Below are positions 31,560 to 42,652 of a stretch of 64,000 bases of DNA, in pieces. Within the stretch, counting starts at the first letter, position 1, and each line of letters begins with the position of its first letter. Made by a program: the position numbers and the translations under genes. The stretch is from Paroedura picta. Lineage: Eukaryota; Chordata; Lepidosauria; Squamata; Gekkonidae. The stretch is from the NCBI RefSeq assembly GCF_049243985.1, contig NC_135378.1, forward strand, positions 41,388,941 to 41,452,940, written 5' to 3'. The notes under the pieces were generated by a model. It did not search any database, was not told where the DNA came from, and saw only the letters and a list, made by a program, of their open reading frames with translations.

Positions 31560-32909
31560 CCCAGAACATTTGGCCAGGCCTGCCATTTGCATTTCTAAAG
31601 CCTTGGTGGGTGCAGCTAGAAAGCAATTGACTTGACTCTTTCCCTCCTGCCTCTTCTCTGCTAAGAGAGAGAAAAAACTTCTAAAAACTAAAGATGAAGA
31701 TTGTTCTCAGTCCAACTCTCTCCACCCAAATGCATTTCCCTACACATATGTATTCAAATATGGAATAGAGTTAACATGCTTATATGCATCTTCAGGATAC
31801 AATAGCTATTTGAAAATGTTTCAAATAAACATTTTAGATCTAGGAAAGATTACAGAACTGATACTTGCTTTGGTATTTTAGAAAACTATGACTATAATCT
31901 GGATTTTTGTTCTCCAAATCTTAAAAATAGCTGCTGTTGAACAACCTGATATGATTCCATAAAGGAAAGATACTCAAGGAATGTTTATGGCTGGCTGAAT
32001 ACACTCCTGCCAAGTTTAATGCTTGGGCTCTTTGTGTGGGCCATTTCTAGTTCTTAGTAAGCAAATGGTATTCTCTATGTGAAATAGTATGTTTTTCTGC
32101 ATCCCCCTTCCCCTAAATTTAGAGTGTAGCCATGTTGCCTCAAGTAAAAAGAAAAGCCAAGACGGGTATCAACTGAAGCGAATTGTACTTTGCAGGAATC
32201 TTGACTTCAGAGAAAAATAATTATCTCAAAGAATATTAAACTGTGGCATCCTTTGCTGACTGTAATCCTATTTTAGATTGTGAGCCAAGCACAAGAACAA
32301 CATTCCTGGCAGCTTTAGCTGGCTTGGTTTGTTATTTGTATTTTAGCTTTCATGTAGTGCAAACAAGCCATTAACAGAATATTGTAATGTCTCCTTTGGG
32401 ACATAGAGTACAATATCCTGGTTTTTCTGTGTACTGGAACCAAGGATCCCAGTCCTTAAGGAGTTGCATAAAGGTCTACTTTTTGACTGATGCCCTGCTA
32501 TTGATCTGACAATAGCAGGGCATCAGGACAATTTCCAGGACAATTACTTAGGACTAAACTACATGTGACATTTTTGATGGATTTAATCTCTTTTCCCCAA
32601 ATTTTGACTCAGGAAAGGTGCACTCCTATGCTATCTTTCTGAGCCCTATTGGGTTCTGGCAGATTTCACAATGTCTTTCCCTAAAGCAACTGTGAGATTC
32701 TGGTTAAGGCAAGTTGGGTTCAGAAAACCTGGACAAAAATTGTAATGTATAGTTTAGTCTTCAGTTTTGGTAGTGCATTTGTACTTGATCCTAAGCATCC
32801 ACAGTGTAGTCTCACAGGGACTACTGCTACACGGGAACTTTGCTGCCCCGGCTTCTGTGTGGGAGCACAGATCTGAGGTGGATGAGGTACACAGGGACAA
32901 GTGTTCCCC
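31560..32909. other. Unassigned unique DNA
   Basis: A short hairpin near 32490-32527 (TGCCCTGCTATTG...CAATAGCAGGGCA) is the only structure noticed. Confidence 0.4.
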
Positions 32910-33206
32910 CATGACCCATTATGCACGGGGGGAACAATGCACATTCAGGGTGGAATGGTGGCGACTAAAATCACCGATAATGCACGGAGCCAGCTGCAAC
33001 TGGCCGCAGTTTCGGTGCATGCCGCTGAAAAAGCCGTGTCAGCGAAACGCGGAAGAAAGCACAGCTTCCGGGTGACCGGGGTGCATAATCGGTTACTCTG
33101 TGTTTTGCCACCATCGCACCCCCTCCCGTGCATAACCGGTGTGCTTCGCATCTTCCCCCTCCACGTTTTCCATGTGACCCAAAATCGCCGTGCATAATGG
33201 GCCCAT
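32910..33206. mobile_element. GC-rich MITE with 3-bp TSD
   Basis: The element is 32913-33203. The ends are inverted: GACCCATTATGCACGG on the left and the complement of GGCCCATTATGCACGG on the right. CAT lies on both sides as a 3-bp duplication. The interior is CpG-rich with no transposase. A 181-bp relative sits at 48691-48871. A 3-bp duplication suggests a PIF/Harbinger-like source, but the superfamily is not proven. Confidence 0.75.
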
Positions 33207-33877
33207 GTGGGAGCAGGAAGAGGCTGGGCAACCTGCCCCAGCTCTAACTCCAGCCTGCAGCCCAGTGTGGAGCCTCTTTTGTGGAATAGGTCAGGAAAAT
33301 CTTTTTTCAAGCCTGTGGGAGAAATTTCAGCTGCTATTTTTTCTCCTTCAGTGAATAAGATTTCTGCCAATGCAGAGTCTATTGCCTTTCAGGATGTTTT
33401 CAACTCTGGTGGTGGGATCTAGCTGGCCTTGACTAAGCCTAGCAGAGTGCTTCTAAGGTTTCCTTACTCACTCTTGCAACCTACCCTCTAAGGCTCAGGG
33501 TAATTTTGATTCTACTGACAGTTATTCATTAAGCCAAAGTTGCCACACTCTTGATGGTGCTGCCCAAGCCAGCCATGTCAATATCCAGATGAGATATGTA
33601 GAATACTGTAGAATACTGTATACTCATAATACTCATAGTACACATGAGCTTTTCCTAAGATTTGATTCTGATATTCAAGAGAGTAGATTGCATATGGGAC
33701 ATTGCCATCTTAGAGTGGGAAACTCGCTATTAAGGGAGAAAGTTAAGGAAATAATCTCCCTCATGAGTGAGTTGTTCATATAAATGGGTTTTCATATGTA
33801 GGGAAGTTCTGATATAAGGACAAGGTAGTACTGGGTAATTTTTTCGTGTGTTAATCAATCTTAGGAATGAAATTCAG
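33207..33877. other. Unassigned unique DNA
   Basis: Nothing recognised. Confidence 0.4.
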
Positions 33878-33996
33878 AGTTCTCCCAACCTCATCTACAT
33901 CACAGGATGTCTGTTGTGGGGAGGGGAAAGTGATTGTAAGCTACTTTGAGACTCCTTTGAGTTGTGAAAAGCAGCGTATAAAAAACAGCACTTCAT

Positions 33997-34033
<37 letters not shown>
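33878..34033 (+). mobile_element. 3' fragment of tRNA/CORE-type SINE with (AAC)n tail
   Basis: CTCATCTACATCACAGGATG, GATTGTAAGCTACTTTGAGA and AAAAGCAGCGTATAAAAA match the family 3' end. A (CAA)n tract at 33996-34033 is the tail expansion. Confidence 0.8.
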
Positions 34034-36185
34034 GGTTTATATACCATTAAATTCTTTGGTCCAGTTTTGGTTCCTTCAATGTTTGAGGAGCCTTGTTTCA
34101 TCTCTTCCTTTGTTTTCCATCTCCAAATTCCTGCTCAGTTGTTCTGCAGAATTCTAGATGGTGACTGACTGATCATTCAAAGATTCTGTTCAAAGATGGT
34201 GAATAGTGAATCTGTAAGTCCCTTTTTCAAAGACACCTTTAAATTTTTGCAATATTGGAACAGTATTCAAATAAAGCAGCAAGATAGCAGTTAAGCTAGT
34301 TGGCAGTAATTTACCCAGAAGACAAATAATCTGGAACTGTCTTCAAAGTGCTTTCTTTTACAGGGAACATTTTCAAACTTTGGAATGTAGCCTCTTAATT
34401 CATTCTTAATTCATTTCCAAATTTAGAAAAATTGGCCAATGTCAAGAAAAGGACTCTGTCTTTCTGATCTATCACCTGGAGGGCTTTTACATCCTTAATA
34501 TCAGTCCTATAGAGTTTCCCTGGACTCTCTCTGGTTCTTAGAAAGTGGTCACACTTAGCTTGTGCCACCATTTTCACCCTTCTTGTATGAACCATACTCC
34601 CATTACCATCTGAGATAACTGAAGGTTTTTCATACACATGTGTATCTTAGAAATATCATGCTTTTTCTTCCGATACAATGTTCTCTTCTGCATAAAACTA
34701 TTTTATTCTTTGAAGCAGTTTGGTGTTTGGCTGTTCTTTGCAAATTTAAACTCTGCCAACAATATCAAGTAGGTATGGATGGCATTTCCCACTTAAGTGG
34801 TACAGAAAGTTTACTGAGAAGTATTTATGCAGTAATATATATTGTCTTTGGTTTCTGACTAGATGTTAATTAACAAAAATTGATTGCTGCTCAGTGCTAA
34901 TGAACTTTTAAATTGCTTAGATATTCTGTTTCCAGTCAGTCTGATTAAAATGCTTCATCTCGGAACACAGTATTTTAGCATTGCAAACTACTGCTTCCAT
35001 CTCAGTTCTTTGTTATACAGAATATGTAGAGTTAATTAACTTCCACCCCTTCCTAGGATCAGTGTTACAAGGGAAACATAAGAGCTGTACACCCCACAGT
35101 TTCATTGCATACTGCCTGCTTACTTCTAACTCAACATTTATACTTAAAGACTAGAAACAATATATTGCCTCGATTCAAACATCATGTGAAACTATGGTTT
35201 GATTAACCTAACAACTGTTAGTGTGACCATTTGAATGTGGGAGCCACTCCACTAACTATGGTAAATTAAATTATGTCAACCTAAGATGAAATGACATTGG
35301 TTTATTAACTACTTACAATTTTCAGTATACATATAGTAACCTAGTATTATCTTTGCAGTCATCTTGTATCAGGAACCAAAGTAGCTTATTCATGAGCAAT
35401 GTTGGTCAATGAAGGCACCAAGGGACAGACTGGGAGGCAAAATGGAAGGAAGAAGAGTAGTCATCAGCAGCTGACATAGCTTATCCACTGAGGTATGGCA
35501 CCACCATGATGCTACTCCATGAGGTATGTCCATGGATTACAAAAATTGCTTGTAACAGAATATTATTTATGACACATTTGACCTCAATTATGAAACATAT
35601 TCAACAATTTTGTTTCTTGTTACCTTAGCAGTTGCTTTGGTACACTGATAAAAAGTATTTTTCCTTCAGCTTTCCTTAGGAGAAGATTTAATTAAATACT
35701 TTTCTGATATAAATTAAAGATAAAGGGCTTGAAAAGACATTATACATTTATCTGGAAACGAGAAAAAAAAAGACATATCCATAAGAATCAGTTCCTGATG
35801 GGATTTTAATGATTTTATCAGTGCTATCATATGGATTTAGTCCTCAATATTATATGAAAGATAACAGCCTTTTTATTGTGAAACAGGATTCCTAATTCCC
35901 TTCCACAAGCAGAAAAACTAACTGGATCCAACTCATAAGGTTTTATCCTACTTTTCTGCTCAGATATTAGGGCTGTGTTCCTCCTGAAGTTAAGGACTGG
36001 GCTAAGCACAAGTGTAGTTATTATACTATAACAAAAGTATAGCCCAATGTTTTGAAAGGCAAATACTGCTTTGACTACTACATTTTCCAGGAAAATTAGT
36101 CTCTGCCCTCTTTTTATTCCAACTTTTGGCTTATTTGACACTGAACTGACTAGAGTATTTGTAAGATATAAGGTGGATTTGAGTG
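34034..36185. other. AT-rich unique DNA
   Basis: Nothing firm. The stretch 35175-35280 (GTTTGATTAACCTAAC, CCACTCCACTAACTATGG) looks like an interspersed repeat but I could not define its ends. Confidence 0.4.
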
Positions 36186-36490
36186 TCCTGAAGGAGCTGT
36201 CACAGTTCCATATGGCCTGTAAAACAGAGCTCTTCCACCAGCTCTTTGCTTGAGGCCAGCACCAGTGCCTCCTCAGGCTTTGTTGTATTACAATTAAATC
36301 CTCATCTCTAGGGAGGTCTGCTTGGGGGATAGGGAATGTTTTGGCCATTGCTCTTTGTGGTTGTAGGGGGTCTTAGGTTTCCTGGGTACAATGGGTTTTA
36401 TATGGGGATTTATATAGTGGGTTTTATATTGTAAGCCTCCATGAGTCTTCAGGAAGCGGTGGGATACAAACTTAATAAAGAACAACTACA
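36186..36490 (+). mobile_element. L2-like LINE 3' relic
   Basis: TGTAAAACAGAGCTCTTCCA resembles the last conserved L2 coding block. After it come TATTGTAAGCCTCCATGAGT, GGAAGCGGTGGGATACAAAC and an AATAAAGAACAAC end, as in L2-clade 3' UTRs. No intact frame remains. Confidence 0.6.
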
Positions 36491-36530
36491 ACTACAGCAA
36501 CAACTGTAATAATAATGGAATACAGTTATA

Positions 36531-36810
36531 AAGGTAAAGGTAAAGGTATCCCCTGTGCAAGCACCGAGTCATGTCTGACCCTTGGGGTGACGCCCTCTAG
36601 CGTTTTCATGGCAGACTCAATATGGGGTGGTTTGCCAGTGCCTTCCCCAGTCATTACCGTTTACCCCCCAGCAAGCTGGGTACTCATTTTACCGACCTCG
36701 GAAGGATGGAAGGCTGAGTCAACCTTGAGCCGGCTGCTGGGATCGAACTCCCAGCCTCATGGGCAAAGCTTTCAGACGGCTGCCTTACCACTCTGCGCCA
36801 CAAGAGGCTC
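36531..36810 (-). mobile_element. tRNA-derived SINE, ACCTTT-tailed family
   Basis: Full-length minus-strand copy, from the (AAAGGT)n tail through GATCGAACTCCCAGCCTCAT (B box) to GCGCCACAAGAGGCT (head). CAGTTATA lies on both sides as a probable target duplication. Confidence 0.92.
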
Positions 36811-37080
36811 ATAATGCAGTTATAGGTACCCATTAATATAGGCAGCCAAATGAGCTGCATCTTTCAAAGGAGTGGTGCCATTTTAATAGGGTATAAAAAG
36901 TTCAATGGGATAAAGAAATACGGAAGGGAAGACCAGAATCCAGAACAGAAGCCAAGAATTTCACGTCTTATTATATGATTGAATGTGTGTACATCCGATG
37001 ATATGTTGAAGCTTCCAAAGCCACCAGGCAGAACCTTGTCCATGTCTGAAGGCATTGGAACATTCAAGACACATCCTCCC
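36811..37080. other. Unassigned unique DNA
   Basis: Nothing recognised. Confidence 0.35.
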
Positions 37081-37430
37081 CACCTTTGTAGGCAAAGCTT
37101 TGCTTGCAAAGGTGGGAGAATATTTAAAGGGATACAATTGATCATGACAGCTGTGGGGCTGTCATGATCAGCTGTAATGTGGGGAACTCTCTGTTTAAAT
37201 GCTTCCCACCTGCCTTGGCAGGCTGTGGGGAGAATTCAAAGGAAATGTTTGCAGTGTTACAGCTTTTCCAAACAGCCCAGTGGGGCTATCAGGATCAGCT
37301 GTAATCCCCCCCCCTAACTTGGTTATATGTTCTCCATCTGCCTTGGCAGGTTGGCAGGCAACATTTAATGTGATTTTCCATGCAGCTGTCATGATCAGCT
37401 GTTCTGCAGCCAATGGTCCCTTTTAATACT
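37081..37430. repeat. Degenerate tandem repeat, period about 100-128 bp
   Basis: GATCAGCTGT recurs near 37166, 37293 and 37393. TGCCTTGGCAGG recurs at 37211 and 37339, each time between CCACCTG/CCATCTG and GGCAGG-type blocks. The unit also contains the palindrome-like CTGTCATGATCAGCTG. About three imperfect units are present. Confidence 0.5.
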
Positions 37431-37844
37431 TCCTCCCTGGTGGGGAGTACTGAAAGAGAGTGCAATCCTGTTGTATTTCCTGTATAACGGGCTTTACTGC
37501 TTGTTCTTAAATATTTAATTAGTCTCTCTTGCATCCATTTCACAAGTAATGTACTAATGCCTAGTACCAAGTATTTTGTCCCACACAATTTGTGAGTTGT
37601 AAAATAACTGACAATGCAGCTTTTCCCATGGTTATGTCATGTTTGTAGATTTCCTTTTCCCTATATAATTATCTGTTGTTCTTGCTGGCATTTAGATGGT
37701 ATTAAAATATTTGTGTTTAAGTTGGGTTTGGTTAAGCTAGTTGTTATTTTTATTAGATACTGTTTGCTGGTTTTGATTTACCTTGATTCAATTCCCAAAT
37801 CATGCTGGTTGTCATTCTGTTTGCTGCTTTTAAGACTGGTGGTG
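37431..37844. other. Unassigned unique DNA
   Basis: Nothing recognised. Confidence 0.4.
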
Positions 37845-38290
37845 GTGGTGGAAAGTGCAAAGTGCTATCAAGTCACAGCTGTCTTATGGCAACTAGGAAT
37901 GCCAGTTCCCAGTGGGACCAGCAGATCCCCCAGAATTATAGCTCTGGACTTAAGAGATCAGTAACCCTGGAGAAAATGGCTGCTTTGGAGGGTGGACTCC
38001 ATAGTTTTATACTGCACTGAAGTGCCTTCCTGCCCCAAATCCCACCTACTCCCGGCTCCACCCTGAAGTCTTCAGGTACTTCCAAACCCAGAGCTGGAAA
38101 CTCTATTGGTGACCCTGTAGCATTTTCCAAGCAAGAGAAATTCACAGCTGGTTTGCCACTGCCTGCCTTCATGTAATGATTCTGGTATATTTTGGTGCTA
38201 TCCCATCCAAACGCTAGCCTGGACCAACCATGCTTAGTTTTCCAGAACCAATGAGATAGCCTCGGCTATCCAAATCAGGGTGCTTTTAAG
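37845..38290 (-). mobile_element. 5S-rRNA-derived SINE, split by a hAT-like element
   Basis: On the minus strand the right part (38190-38290) retains 5S rRNA-like sequence: the plus-strand text CATGCTTAGTTTTCCAGAAC follows CCCATCCAAACGCTAGCC, matching the reverse complement of the 5S internal promoter region. The body (GGTTTGCCACTGCCTGCCTT) continues left to GTGCTATCAAGTCACAGCTG. A later insertion at 37895-38106 separates the two. Old and diverged. A second 5S-derived fragment lies at 63027-63090. Confidence 0.7.
37887..38114. mobile_element. hAT-like MITE inserted in the 5S SINE
   Basis: The element is 37895-38106. Its imperfect inverted ends read AATGCCAGTTCCC and, complementary, GAGTTTCCAGCTC. 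The interior has ATGGCTGCTTTGGAGGGTGG. TGGCAACT and TGGTGACC flank it, a decayed 8-bp duplication. A relative with clearer ends is at 42451-42652. Confidence 0.6.
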
Positions 38291-38469
38291 ATTAATGATG
38301 TCACAAAATTTTAAGCAAACAGGCTTGGCAGGAAAATATGCAATGTTTAATGACTGTGATCACTTTGCATTTGTCTTGAAGAGACGCTAAACAGTTTTGT
38401 GGCTTCCACATAGCAGTGGTGTTTCAGTTTCCTCTTTCTACATTGTAAGCCAATTGCAATCTGTGAAGT

Positions 38470-38830
38470 TTTAGGGACCACCACTGAAGAAAGATGTAGA
38501 AAAACTGGAGCATGTTCAGAGGAGGACTATGAAGATGGTAAGGGGTTTGAAGACCAAGTCATTTGAGGAAAGGTTGAGGGAGCTTGGTCTGTTTAGCCAG
38601 GAGAGAAGATGTCTAAGACGTGATATGATAACCATCTTCAAATATTTGAAGGGCTATTATATAGAAGATGGAGGAGAGTTGTTTTCTGTTGGCCCAGAGG
38701 GGTGCAGCAGAACTATTGGGTTGAAATTAATTCAAAAGAAATTTTTGGCTAAACATCTGGAAGAAATTCCTGACATAGCAGTTCCTCAGGGGAATTGCTT
38801 TGAACATTTGGAGAGATATTTCAAGTAAAT
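38470..38830 (+). mobile_element. CR1 LINE 3' relic
   Basis: The translated frame ERLRELGLFSQERRCLRRDM and ITIFKYLKGYYIEDGGELF is the end of a CR1 protein family 3' segment, here without the terminal repeat. Diverged and truncated. Confidence 0.7.
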
Positions 38831-39726
38831 GAAAAATTATTCAAATGTCCAGGATTGCTGAATGAAAGTTAACTAGAGATCAAACGTTTATATATAGCAT
38901 GTAAAGGCCAATAGAAAATACATTTTCTCCCTAAACATTAGCCCTTTAAACTTCAGACGAACCATCACTTCTGTAAAAATCCATGGCACATGGGCATGCA
39001 TTTTATGTTGTGTAAGGCCAGATTAACATTTACTGAAAATGGGAATTTAATATTTTTAGTGTTTGTAAAATGCCCTTCATAATATGGGGCACTTAGCTCT
39101 AAGTGTTTGTATTAATCTAGTTTTATTTTGCTGAAAAAGATAAAACACAAACACACAAACTGTAATGACTGTGGCATACTGTGAACTAGGCCAAGCACAA
39201 TGACTAAGTGCCAGCAAAATAACTACATTGATTATCTGTTTATCCCACTCAAATATGACACAGAGATTTATAGGCAGCAATGCAGATCCTTATTAGCAGT
39301 ACATGTGTTAAACAAATACCAAGGGACTGCTGTTAATGGGCCTAGGCCATCACTTGAGAAAGGTTTATTGACCAGTAGTTCTTTTCCCCCTCTTTGAATA
39401 AATTTCTACCAACTTGTCTCTCTTTTCTCAGTGATGGTCATCCCCTTCACAGCCCCTTGATAAATTGCTAAAGGAATGGAAAAGCAATGGGGGTGTTGGG
39501 ATCACAGGTTGAGTAATTGCTTCAACTGATGCAAAAAGGATAGGTTTTGCCTCCCTAAAGAATTTTTATTTTGGCTTTTATGGATTTTTTAATGCTTGTA
39601 CAAAAGGTGGCAACAGGCTAGGTGGTAGCATGCCCCACCTCCTGCAAAAAATGTTATTGCTAGGGCACAACTGAGGAAGGCTTCTGCACTGAGCAGCTGA
39701 CTATGTTGAAAAGGTCTGTGTGTGTA
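38831..39726. other. Unassigned unique DNA
   Basis: Nothing recognised. Confidence 0.4.
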
Positions 39727-39750
39727 TGAGAGAGAGAGAGAGAGAGAGAG
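39727..39750. repeat. (GA)n simple repeat
   Basis: About twelve uninterrupted GA units. Confidence 0.95.
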
Positions 39751-39799
39751 TCTTTATACTGGTTTAATATTGATCTTGAAAATCAAATACTGTATCAGC

Positions 39800-39870
39800 A
39801 GAGTATTTATTTATTTGTTTATTTGTTTATTTTTATATTTATTGACCACCACTCCTGGACCGAGCTGGTG
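39800..39870 (-). repeat. L2-like LINE tail fragment
   Basis: (TTTA/TTTG)n followed by ATTGACCACCACTCCTGGAC and GAGCTGGTGG resembles the 3' end of the L2-like element at 14527-14610. Confidence 0.5.
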
Positions 39871-40114
39871 GTTAACAGAGTTAACTGAATTTCACAATTC
39901 CCTCTAAAAATAAAGTTGAAGTGAGAAATTATCCCAATGTTTTATATTTAATAGTAGCAGTCAAGCTCATCACATGCTGACATGCAACAGGCACTAGCTA
40001 GTGGTTTAGTGTGCAAAATACAACATGTTATAGATAGTGTTAGGTGTTTGGTCTTTCTGGCCAGAGACCATTGGTCAGGTGGAACATGGCCCTCAGGCTG
40101 CCCTTCATCACCAC

Positions 40115-40390
40115 CATCACTACTGAACTACAGACTATGGCTGCTTTGGAGGGGGGGGGGGCGCTGAGGCAGTGTGCCCACCTCCAAATCTCAATGAATA
40201 TTCATAATCACAGCTCATCTCCAGATTATGAAGCTAAACTCCGCAGATGAAAATGGGTGCTTTGGAAGAGGGGGAACTCTTATGCATTGCACCCAACAGT
40301 TTAGGGATGGCAGTCTCTTAATTACAGCTCATTGCCAGACAACAGAGTCCTGGCCACACCTTCTTCTCATCTAATGATGAAGATTTTTTT
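40115..40390. repeat. Degenerate copies of the GGTTGCCAACC hAT-like MITE
   Basis: TACAGACTATGGCTGCTTTG and CAGCTCATCTCCAGATTATG match internal blocks of the element at 42451-42652, apparently as two overlapping decayed copies. The ends cannot be fixed. Confidence 0.4.
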
Positions 40391-41204
40391 TCTTAGATGA
40401 CTGCCAAATAGGTGGTCACTACTGGATCCATCAAGCAAATAAGAAAAGGAAAACAGCACAAAGGGCAGAGACAGAGATGGCTGAAGGGCCACTGGGCTTG
40501 GGGGAGAGGAACGGTGTAGAAAAGATTGCCAAAAGACATTTATAAGTTATCCATAATCTCTTGGAAAACCTCTTGCATGACAAAGCATAGCTTGCACAAA
40601 TAATTTAAAAATGATATCTTGATTAGAAATAAAATTGGTTAGAAATGATAACAATTCCAATCAATCCAGCAGGCTACTGACTTGTAGATCTTCTCTGCTT
40701 TCTTCCCCTTCTACCAGCAGTTCCTTCTGACCCACTGGAAAGTTGATTCCTGGGTTTACAGAACCCATGTGATGTTTAATTCCATCACCATAACTTAGTG
40801 CAGCATTTGCATTGCTGTGGAATAGTGTGCATGGGGGGTGGGGTCTGGGTTGTGTGTGTGTGAGGGGGGTGCCTCATCTAGAGGCACTTAGTCTGGAATT
40901 AGGAAGCAGAGAGGGGTTCTGAAGTGGCAAGCAGAAAGTTCTGCAAGTCTTTTCATGCAGAGAGGAAGCATGACTGACCAGACAGATGTGCTGCAGGAAA
41001 GAGAGCGGTAGGGGAGCTGCAATTGGCCCTGAGTGGAGGATATTCCACCAATAGGAAAAAGGTAGTCTGGTTCATCAGTGGTTGCCAGGCAAATCCCTTG
41101 GACTGCCTTTTTCCTTTGGTGAAATTCCCTTCCCCAGGGTCAATCAATTCATCCCACTGAAGTCTTGACCAGGTGCCACTGCTAAACTACTGTGCTACTG
41201 TTGG
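40391..41204. other. Unassigned unique DNA
   Basis: A G/T-rich stretch near 40830-40870 only. Confidence 0.4.
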
Positions 41205-41375
41205 GCTGTGGCTTAGTGATAGAATATCTCCTTTGCATGGAAAATATCCCGAGCACCTCCAGGTAATAGGTAATGAGAAAGGCTCTCTTCCTGGGACTCT
41301 GGAGAGTTACAGCTTGTCTGAGTAGTCAGTACTGACCTTGATAAACCAGTGGTCTGACTCAGTGTAAGGCACATC
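41205..41375 (+). mobile_element. tRNA-derived SINE, third family
   Basis: The head GGCTGTGGCTTAGTGATAGA carries an A box and ATCTCCTTTGCATGG an anticodon-arm-like part. CTGGAGAGTTACAGCTTGTC, AGTACTGACCTTGATAAACC and GGTCTGACTCAGTGTAAGGC form the body. A reverse-strand relative is at 46562-46700. Confidence 0.75.
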
Positions 41376-42044
41376 CATGACTTGAGTCATGTCTAATTAG
41401 AATTGCCTGTGGTTTGTTTTGATCCCAGTAAAATCTTGGGGGGGGGGGGACTGAGGTACTGGGAACTACTCAGTTGAACATATTGTAACAAGACAGATCA
41501 TATTTGTTTATTTAATATTATATTAGTGCATACCTAGGAACATGAAAGCATAAAAAAAGAAGCTGGTAAATTACTCCCCTACTTTTTGGAAGGAGATATG
41601 AACCATCCTATGAAATAACTTGACTTGCACCCACTTCAGTAAAGCCTTTCTACTGATTGCTAGGTAATATATGATCCTGCAGACTTCAATCTATATTTAA
41701 ATTCGAAGCTGGTAAAAATTGGAAGGAGAGTAATGCCAATGGCACCTATTGGCACATGCATATGTAAGCGGATGGTGGTTCAATTCTTCTGGAGATGTTG
41801 CTTAATGTAGAAACTATAGGTTTTCAGGTCTTGCTCGGCCCAAGGATTTTGTTATTGTACTCTACTAGAAAGAAATCTGTTTTTCAAAGGAGATGGGGTT
41901 AAGGCAGCTGGAATGAAAGCTGAGTACTCTGTTGACATTTTAAATGTCAGATACAAATTTAGGGCACCCCCAATTTAAAAAGATAAGCTTCTTTGAAACT
42001 TGGGGACACCAGATGATTTTCTTCTCTCTTTTTGGAACTAATTA
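41376..42044. other. Unassigned unique DNA
   Basis: A G-run near 41440-41449. Nothing else recognised. Confidence 0.4.
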
Positions 42045-42275
42045 CATAAGAGAGGACAGTGGACTGGTTTGAGTGCCAGACTAGGATTCTTGTGACCCAG
42101 GCTCAAATCTTTACTTTGCTGCAGAAGCTCACTGGGTGACCTTGGGCCAGTCACAGACTCCCAGCCTGAGTTATCTCACAGGGCTATTGTGAGTATAAAT
42201 TGAAGGAGAGAACACAACTTAACCGACCTTGAGTCCAAACTTAGGAGAAAGGCAGGGTATGAAAGAAGAAAATAA
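42045..42275 (+). mobile_element. MIR/CORE-like SINE relic
   Basis: TCACTGGGTGACCTTGGGCC and AGTCACAGACTCCCAGCCTG followed by TTATCTCACAGGGCTATTGT form a CORE-SINE central domain. It differs from the 14944-15230 family in head and tail. Confidence 0.6.
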
Positions 42276-42450
42276 AATAGAAACCAGTGTGGTTAGAAGG
42301 TAAAATTGAGAGGGTGAGGACAATATAAGTCATGTATTCCCAGTGGGGACAGCATCAGGATGTAAATGTCTAAATAAATAAACAAGCACAAAGCACTGTA
42401 TGCCTTCATTCAGTTTTATGTCCCCCCAAACATAATTTAGTTTGTCATCA

Positions 42451-42652
42451 AGGGTGCCAACCTTTAGGTGGAACCTGGAGATTCCCTGGAATTACAGTTC
42501 ATCTCCAGACTACAGAAATCAGTTCTTCTGCAGAAAATGGAGGCTTTGAAGGTAGACTCTGTGACATTGTACCCCAGTGAGGTCTTTGGCATTGTACCCC
42601 AGGCTCTATCCCCAAATCTCCGGGAGGTTTCTAACCTGGGTCTGGCAACCCC
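42451..42652. mobile_element. hAT-like MITE (GGTTGCCAACC ends)
   Basis: AGGGTGCCAACCTTTAGG on the left pairs with the complement of CTAACCTGGGTCTGGCAACC on the right. The interior has CAGTTCATCTCCAGACTACA and GCAGAAAATGGAGGCTTTGA. No transposase. No clear target duplication remains. Confidence 0.65.

Noticed and set aside
35175-35280. Possible MITE around GTTTGATTAACCTAAC / CCACTAAC motifs
   Set aside because: Inverted ends and a target duplication could not be fixed by eye.
37081-37430. CRISPR-like array
   Set aside because: Units are long, unequal and degenerate without regular spacers, and the organism is a vertebrate.
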